Shown: positions 59,264 to 64,000 of the stretch, piece after piece | How the letters are laid out: each line of letters begins with the position of its first letter | How positions within the stretch are numbered: the first letter of the stretch is position 1 | From: Bacterioplanoides pacificum | GTDB lineage: Bacteria; Pseudomonadota; Gammaproteobacteria; Pseudomonadales; Oceanobacteraceae | Assembly (NCBI RefSeq): GCF_042648445.1 | Contig: NZ_JBHRYB010000015.1 | Span: forward strand, 155,419 to 219,418 | Reading direction: 5' to 3' | DNA: 64,000 bases | The notes under the pieces: model-generated | Seen by the model: only the letters and a program-made list of their open reading frames with translations | Told to the model about the DNA's origin: nothing | Database searches by the model: none | Translations under genes and position numbers: made by a program

Positions 59264-59697
59264 CCTTTTTTGTCTCCTGCAAATGATTGAGACACATCGA
59301 CAATAAAGCGGCCGCTTAATGCTTTACGGCCAATTAACACCGGGTACGTCATATTGCCACGGTGGCTTAAGGTAACTTCCGTTGTGAATTGCTGGCCAGC
59401 TAACGTAATACTGGCTGCGATAACATAACGATGGCTGGTCTGGCCATTGGAGCTGGTCACGTGACGCTGAGTCAGTACCGGGGCTTCACACAGGCGATCA
59501 ATACGCGCCTTGTTGCTGTCAAACAACACATGAAAACGCACCCAGTCGTTACCATCCCGCTGAAACACCTCAATGCGTTCAGCGTGCAGGCTGCTGCTGC
59601 AGGCGCCGGTATCGACCTTGGCTTTGCAATCAATATCCAGATCATCAAAAGCAATGCGTTCGATAAAACCCAGGGTCTGTTTAGTCGTCATCGTCAT
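59260..59697 (-). CDS. RimK-associated retropepsin-like zinc-protease family protein
   Basis: The protein has about 145 residues from ATG 59697 (MTMTTKQTLGFIERIAFDDL); ATG 59724 and 59691 are alternatives, and none has a clear Shine-Dalgarno. The family is called RimK/LysX-associated ATP-dependent zinc protease (DUF785). The hallmark KVDTGACSSSLHAE is an aspartyl-protease-like DTGA. It is found beside RimK genes; a role in trimming glutamate tails or S6 is suggested but not established. It overlaps maoP by 17 nt and rimK by 4. Confidence 0.88.
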   Translation of the reverse strand: MTMTTKQTLGFIERIAFDDLDIDCKAKVDTGACSSSLHAERIEVFQRDGNDWVRFHVLFDSNKARIDRLCEAPVLTQRHVTSSNGQTSHRYVIAASITLAGQQFTTEVTLSHRGNMTYPVLIGRKALSGRFIVDVSQSFAGDKKG

Positions 59698-60028
59698 AGT
59701 TGTTATCGTTTCCTTGTTCTGCAACAGAAGCAGCGGTAGATGCGCTGAAGTATACGTTACGCTTTTTCAGACCTGTAAGGTATAGCAACCAGGCTTTTTC
59801 TAACGGGCTTTGGGCCGCTTGTTGGCCCTGACAAACCTCAACAAAACGTGCTTCCTGCTCATCCCGGGGCTGGCAATCGCCCTGATGCAGTGCTTTTAAC
59901 GCGTTACCGTACTGCTCCAGAAGGTCTGCCTGATTGCGGCTGAAGTCACCGGAGCGGGCAAAGCCGTATGGATAGTTAGCGTCATCGAAAAAACGTCCGT
60001 AACCGCTGAAACTGGTTTGTGTTGTCAT
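59681..60028 (-). CDS. maoP: MaoP (DUF413) family protein
   Basis: The protein has 115 residues. GRFFDDANYPYGFARSGDF, then QADLLEQYGNALKALHQGD and FVEVCQGQQAAQSPLEKAW, match E. coli MaoP (YifE), with the same acidic tail (DNNYDDDD). In E. coli MaoP acts at the maoS site to organise the Ori macrodomain of the chromosome. It is divergent from the hdfR gene, exactly the E. coli arrangement, with 118 bp between them. I could not identify maoS here. Confidence 0.92.
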   Translation of the reverse strand: MTTQTSFSGYGRFFDDANYPYGFARSGDFSRNQADLLEQYGNALKALHQGDCQPRDEQEARFVEVCQGQQAAQSPLEKAWLLYLTGLKKRNVYFSASTAASVAEQGNDNNYDDDD

Positions 60029-60146
60029 AATGGGATGTTATCCACAATAGCCGAAAAAACGCCGCGGAGTATGGTGATGTGCTGCGGACGGGTAAAACGA
60101 AAAAAATTGATCGACACGAAAAGCAATTTTGTTTTAAAAAGGCGTT

Positions 60147-61049
60147 ATGGATACCGAATTATTGCGAACATTTACTGAGGTTGCGCGTACCCGTCATTTT
60201 GGCCGGGCGGCGGAAAACCTCTATCTGACTCAGTCGGCGGTCAGCTCCCGGGTGCGTCAGCTCGAAGGGTTGCTGGGTGTTGAGTTATTTACCCGGCAGC
60301 GTAACAACATCCGTCTGACCCCAGCGGGCGAAAAGCTTATGCCTCTGGCTGAGAACAGCCTGCTGCTGGTGCAGCGTATGCGTCAGGAAGTTGCCTTAAG
60401 TGATGATAAACAGAAGCAGCTGTCCGTAGGCGCAACGCCCAATTTATGGGATGCCTTTCTGCAACATGAATTGTTACGTCTGATTAAAGAGCAGCCGGAG
60501 CTGGCATTTAATGCCGTGGCGCACAGCGGCAACACGCTGATTCGTCAGGTCATGGAGCACTCACTGGATCTGGCATTTGTATTTGATGCACCCAAAGTGG
60601 ATGAACTGATTACCCGCGAAGTACTGATGCTGGAATTGTATCTGGTCAGCTCTCTGCCGTGTGATAACTGGCAGCAGGCGTTGCGGGATGCGTATGTGCT
60701 GGTGGACTGGGGAGTATCGTTTCAGATGCAGCAGGCCCAGTCTTGCCCGGTGGAAGCGATGCCTATTCTGCAAACCAATACTGGCCGGATCGCATTGGAT
60801 TGTGTATTAAATAAACCCGGTTGTGCCTATCTGCCACTGAGCCTGGCACAACCCTTTATCGACTCCGGTCAGCTGACGGTGTTGCACCAGGCGCCGGTAT
60901 TGCAACGAACCCTGTACGCCAGTTACAGCAGCAGTCATGCAAGCCCGGCATTGTTAGAAAAATTGATTGGTCAGCTGTGTCTGCGTGAACCTATTGCGGC
61001 GCCGTCGCTGGCCCCCACTGATCTTTCTGATGACAGGAGCAGCTTATGA
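60147..61049 (+). CDS. hdfR: HdfR-type LysR regulator
   Basis: The protein has 300 residues. The helix-turn-helix (TRHFGRAAENLYLTQSAVSS) and RQLEGLLGVELFTRQRNNIR match HdfR very closely. HdfR in enterobacteria represses flhDC and activates gltBD. Its divergent neighbour maoP supports orthology. The effector domain is complete to about residue 285. The start of the following zinc-type dehydrogenase overlaps its stop by ATGA, which is not the enterobacterial layout. An AAAAAGGCGTT leader holds a weak ribosome site. Confidence 0.9.
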   Translation: MDTELLRTFTEVARTRHFGRAAENLYLTQSAVSSRVRQLEGLLGVELFTRQRNNIRLTPAGEKLMPLAENSLLLVQRMRQEVALSDDKQKQLSVGATPNLWDAFLQHELLRLIKEQPELAFNAVAHSGNTLIRQVMEHSLDLAFVFDAPKVDELITREVLMLELYLVSSLPCDNWQQALRDAYVLVDWGVSFQMQQAQSCPVEAMPILQTNTGRIALDCVLNKPGCAYLPLSLAQPFIDSGQLTVLHQAPVLQRTLYASYSSSHASPALLEKLIGQLCLREPIAAPSLAPTDLSDDRSSL

Positions 61050-62008
61050 CGCGGGCCTGGATTGTGACGCAAACAGGGGGCCCGGAGGTGATGCAGCCGG
61101 GGGAAATCGTGTTAGCCGAATTGCAGCCGGGTGAGGTAAAAATCCGGGTATGTGCCGCCGGCTTTAATCCGGTTGATACCAAAATCCGTGCCGGTCTGGC
61201 ACCCATTATTAATACAGCGGGTGTGCTGGGCTGTGATGTCAGTGGCGAGGTGATTGCGGTCGGGAACGGTGTTGATCATCTGGCTGTGGGTGATGCAGTG
61301 TATGGCTGTGCCGGCGGGGTGAAGGGAAGCGGCGGCGCGCTGGCCGAAGAAATGGTGTGTGATGCCGACTTACTCGCCAGAGCGCCGCAATCGTTGTCGT
61401 TGGCGCAGGCCGCGGCTATTCCATTGGTCGCCATCACAGCGTTTGAGGCGTTGCAGCGCCTGGTGATCAGCAGTGAGGATAAACTGTTAGTGTTGGGGGC
61501 CTCCGGTGGCGTGGGGCAGTGGGCCGTTCGTCTGGCGCAGAAAGAGGGCATCGCCGTTTATGGCAGTGCCGGCAATGATGAGCGGCTGGCGCAGTTGCAA
61601 CAACAAGGGGTTACAGCAGCGTTGCATGATGACGTGGCGGCCCTTGTTAACGGCGGGTTCGACAAGGTGCTGGATACCTTTGGCGGCGACAGCTTTCAGC
61701 AAGCGTTAAGCGTGGCGGCTCCGTATGCCCAGGTCGCGACGATTAATGCGCGCAACACTTACGACCTGACTCAGGCGCATGTGAAATCCCTGACGATTCA
61801 TGCCATTTTTATGCTGTTGCCGTTGTTAACTGGTAATGGGCGTAAGGCTCATGGTGAGTTTCTGGCGGAGTTGAGTGACAGCATCGATGCCGGTTTGATT
61901 CAGGTGCCTGAAGCTGACGAAAAGCGGATGTCGGATGTCGCTGGTATCCACCGCGCTTACGAAGCCGGTGAGTTAAAAAATAAAGTGGTGATGAAAGCGG
62001 AGCTTTGA
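61046..62008 (+). CDS. Zinc-type/quinone oxidoreductase family dehydrogenase
   Basis: The protein has 320 residues. The medium-chain dehydrogenase fold has an N-terminal GroES-like domain (NPVDTKIRAGL, GCDVSGEVIAVG, GDAVYGCAGG). The NADPH loop LVLGASGGVGQWAVRLA lies at about residues 150-166. No structural zinc cysteine set is visible, as in quinone oxidoreductases of the QOR class. The substrate is unknown. The start overlaps hdfR by ATGA, so the regulator and enzyme are co-expressed. Confidence 0.88.
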   Translation: MTRAWIVTQTGGPEVMQPGEIVLAELQPGEVKIRVCAAGFNPVDTKIRAGLAPIINTAGVLGCDVSGEVIAVGNGVDHLAVGDAVYGCAGGVKGSGGALAEEMVCDADLLARAPQSLSLAQAAAIPLVAITAFEALQRLVISSEDKLLVLGASGGVGQWAVRLAQKEGIAVYGSAGNDERLAQLQQQGVTAALHDDVAALVNGGFDKVLDTFGGDSFQQALSVAAPYAQVATINARNTYDLTQAHVKSLTIHAIFMLLPLLTGNGRKAHGEFLAELSDSIDAGLIQVPEADEKRMSDVAGIHRAYEAGELKNKVVMKAEL

Positions 62009-62277
62009 TTTCAAATAGCCACTTAATCTCGGTTGTTTTTCAAAACAGCAGCATGGAGCTGCGTACCATCGCCGGAGCCATAGATGGCGATTGCGATGGG
62101 TGTGACTGAAAAATAACTGGGATTGAGCGGTACGTTATCGAAACGAATACTGCTGAAAAGAACCGAACATCTTTCAGCCACAGGATCGAAAGTTCGTCCC
62201 TGAACCACGATCCTACCGCTGCATCCTGCAGCTGCTTTTGAAAGATATTCGATTCTTTTTTAATAACGCGAAATAAT
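62009..62277. other. Non-coding or decayed 269-bp interval
   Basis: I see no gene I can support. Short minus-strand frames (62023-62208, 62040-62285) lack ribosome sites and family features. A GCTGCAGGATGCAGC-like palindrome near 62216-62230 and a CGATGG/CCATAGATGGCG-rich part suggest a remnant of a repeat element. Confidence 0.5.
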
Positions 62278-63018
62278 TTACTCAATGCCCAGCATTTTGT
62301 GGGTTTGCAAACTCAGTTTCCACTCAGGGTGTTTTAAGCAGAAATCCACTGCTTTCTGAGTATTGGTTTTCGAAAGACCTTCTTTCGCCCCTTCTAACTG
62401 AGCATCCAGGCCTTTATCACTGGCAAAAACAACCGGTTGATAATCGGCCATCGGCTGTAAATAACGATGATCCGCTTCGATATAGTCAAACCGTTCAGGC
62501 ATGGCATCCGGTTGTGGATACACCAGCTTTAATTCGTCGCAGCGAATCAGGTCAATCTCGGACTTGCCTTTCGGACTCAGGCAAATCCAGTCGATACCCG
62601 CTGGTGCAGGCAGGGTGCCATTGGTTTCAACGGCCACTTCAAAACCCTGCTGGTGCAAAGCATCAATCAAAGGCTCATCCAGTTGTAACAGAGGTTCCCC
62701 CCCGGTACAGACAACATAGGGTTTAGCGACTTTATTACCGGTCGCGCCAGGCCAGAGGTCGGCAATTTGCCGGGCCAGGGCTTCGGCGCTGTATTGACCG
62801 CCGAGCTGGCCATCAGTGCCCACAAAATCGGTATCGCAGAAATCGCAGATGGAAGCTGCACGGCTGTCTTCGCGACCATTCCATAAATTACATTTACTGA
62901 AGCGGCAGAACACCGAAGGGCGCCCGGCCTGAGCGCCTTCGCCTTGCAGGGTGTAAAAGATCTCTTTGACCCGGTACCGCTTCTCTTTCGTTCGATTGCC
63001 TGATTGAGGAGCGGGCAT
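62278..63018 (-). CDS. queE: 7-carboxy-7-deazaguanine synthase
   Basis: The protein has 246 residues. The radical-SAM cluster motif is C43-x14-C58-x2-C61 (CNLWNG through CDFC), the extended CX14CX2C form known for Burkholderia-type QueE rather than CX3CX2C. Further conserved parts are EIFYTLQGEG, VVCTGGEPLLQLD and VAVETNGTLPAP. It converts carboxytetrahydropterin to 7-carboxy-7-deazaguanine, a queuosine precursor. The queC gene overlaps its start by 1 nt, so the two act in sequence. Confidence 0.95.
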   Translation of the reverse strand: MPAPQSGNRTKEKRYRVKEIFYTLQGEGAQAGRPSVFCRFSKCNLWNGREDSRAASICDFCDTDFVGTDGQLGGQYSAEALARQIADLWPGATGNKVAKPYVVCTGGEPLLQLDEPLIDALHQQGFEVAVETNGTLPAPAGIDWICLSPKGKSEIDLIRCDELKLVYPQPDAMPERFDYIEADHRYLQPMADYQPVVFASDKGLDAQLEGAKEGLSKTNTQKAVDFCLKHPEWKLSLQTHKMLGIE

Positions 63019-63692
63019 CAGGCTGTCTCGTACGGAAGCGGGTCGGTGGCATTGTTCTTTTCAAACGCTTCCAATCGTTCGACGCAAGAGCCACATTTAC
63101 CACAGGCTTTGTCACGGCCGTTGTAGCAGGTCCAGGATTTGCCGTAGTCGAGACCCATTGCCAGGCCATCGGCCAGAATCTCGATTTTATCGCTGTCTAA
63201 ATAAGGCGTCACGATATCCACCGGCTCGTAGTTGGCCAGCTTGGCGACTTTATTCATAGCGTGAACGAAGTCAGGCCGACAATCCGGGTAGATGGCATGG
63301 TCGCCGGAGTGGGCGCCGTAGAACACCTTATTGGCGCCAATATCGACGGCGTAACCAATCGCAAGTGAAAGCAGAATCATATTGCGGTTAGGCACCACGG
63401 TCGACTTCATATTGGCGGCTTCGTAGTGACCCTCAGGGATGTCTTTATCCGACGTCAGGGAAGAACTCTGCAATAGCTGATTGATGGCGGTGATATCGAT
63501 GATCTTATGGCGGATATCCAGCTCGGCGCAGACTCGTTTAGCGAACTCAATTTCTTTGGAGTGCTTCTGGCCGTAATCAAAGGTCAGGGCGTACAGCTCA
63601 TAGCCGTCTTGCTGAGCCTTATTCAGAATAGTGAAGGAATCCATGCCGCCGGAATAGATAACGACGGCCTTTTCAGCTGCTGTAGCAGACAT
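63018..63692 (-). CDS. queC: 7-cyano-7-deazaguanine synthase
   Basis: The protein has 224 residues. The PP-loop IYSGGMDSFTIL (SGGMDS at 14-19) binds ATP, and a zinc-binding cysteine cluster is present (CYNGRDKACGKCGSCVERL). It converts 7-carboxy-7-deazaguanine to preQ0 with ammonia and ATP, after QueE. It is the first gene of the queC-queE pair on the minus strand. The upstream region holds divergent promoter elements for a transcript leaving the window. Confidence 0.96.
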   Translation of the reverse strand: MSATAAEKAVVIYSGGMDSFTILNKAQQDGYELYALTFDYGQKHSKEIEFAKRVCAELDIRHKIIDITAINQLLQSSSLTSDKDIPEGHYEAANMKSTVVPNRNMILLSLAIGYAVDIGANKVFYGAHSGDHAIYPDCRPDFVHAMNKVAKLANYEPVDIVTPYLDSDKIEILADGLAMGLDYGKSWTCYNGRDKACGKCGSCVERLEAFEKNNATDPLPYETA

Positions 63693-64000
63693 AAACAGGT
63701 CTCTCTTTTATTACTAAGATGCTGAAACAGAGAACAGTCCGAATCAGGGCACGGGATTGTGTACCGCCGACAAGTATACGTTCTTTATAGAAGCAGTGCT
63801 AAAACTCAGCGGTCGGAGGAGAAAGGACAAATTTCATCTTGCTGTAAAAAACTTACAAAAAGGTGTTGACGGCTTTTTCTATGTCTGTAGAATGCGCCGC
63901 TCCTGATCGCTGAGGGCGAAAAGGAAAGCCAGACGGAACTGGTTAAGTGCTTGTTTTTAAATAACTTTTTAAAAATAACTGCTTGACACGCTGGCTTGGT
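63693..64000 (+). other. Leader region at the window edge, no gene
   Basis: These 308 bases hold no gene I can see. Besides the promoter at 63866-63893, a second -35 box, TTGACA, lies at 63983-63988, after an A/T-rich block (ATAACTTTTTAAAAATAACT). Its -10 box would fall just beyond the window. Two tandem promoters in a gene-free leader suggest that an rRNA or tRNA operon starts right after the window. Confidence 0.6.
63866..63893 (+). promoter_or_regulatory. Strong stable-RNA-type promoter (P1)
   Basis: TTGACG (63866-63871), 16 bp, TAGAAT (63888-63893) and a GC-rich discriminator (GCGCCGC) are typical of stringently controlled rRNA or tRNA promoters. An A/T-rich UP-like stretch precedes it. 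Confidence 0.7.

Noticed and set aside
62023..62285. Two overlapping small minus-strand frames as genes
   Set aside because: No ribosome sites, no family match, and the region has repeat-like palindromes; more likely decayed sequence.

Overview
The window looks like the chromosome of a marine gammaproteobacterium, most likely of the Oceanospirillales (Thalassolituus/Oceanobacter-like). This is a guess from gene families and conserved neighbourhoods: imuA-imuB-dnaE2, hdfR next to maoP, rimK with its zinc-protease partner, single-lipoyl aceE-aceF, and queE-queC ahead of a probable rRNA-type promoter. No rRNA gene is inside the window to settle it.

Layout. 0-7 kb: end of a MalT-like LuxR regulator, a pseudo-receiver protein, manC and ugd (nucleotide sugars for exopolysaccharide), and a LysR regulator with a decayed methyltransferase behind it. 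7-20 kb: one tightly packed minus-strand operon of a DUF523/DUF1722 protein, a LitR/CarH-like MerR regulator, CPD photolyase, acyl desaturase, NTF2-like protein, SDR, FAD oxidoreductase, DUF1365, cyclopropane-fatty-acid-synthase-like enzyme, DUF2878, a probable lipoprotein and a TonB receptor. Most junctions are ATGA or 1-nt overlaps. 20-23.3 kb: an accessory island with an orphan RelB-like antitoxin, a 297-bp tandem duplication, three gene cassettes each with an attC-like site but no integrase, and a yefM-yoeB toxin-antitoxin pair. 23.3-33.4 kb: renalase-like FAD protein and CbiX, acyl-CoA dehydrogenase, TIGR01777 epimerase, a cryB-DUF2256-cry-DASH operon and a membrane FMN glutamate-synthase-like protein. 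33.6-41.2 kb: a GGDEF-EAL protein and the SOS mutagenesis operon imuA-imuB-dnaE2 with LexA boxes. 41.4-52.3 kb: cobO, pyruvate dehydrogenase aceE-aceF, a chemoreceptor, and a riboswitch-controlled btuB-pduO-cobB operon. 52.3-64 kb: histidine kinase, ketopantoate-reductase-like protein, a decayed Y1-transposase-like protein, yajQ-ampG, rimK-protease-maoP divergent from hdfR, and queE-queC.

How it fits together. The most striking theme is a light/photooxidative-stress response. Three photolyase/cryptochrome classes, a LitR-like regulator and membrane-lipid remodelling enzymes lie within 25 kb. Three minus-strand transcription units (the DUF523-litR operon, the renalase unit and the cryB operon) share upstream TnCA-type repeats, with 11-bp phasing at two of them, like the operators of the CarH/LitR family. 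The regulator keeps the MerR DNA-binding domain, but its cobalamin-binding motif is degenerate. The cassette/toxin-antitoxin island splits this light-response region in two.
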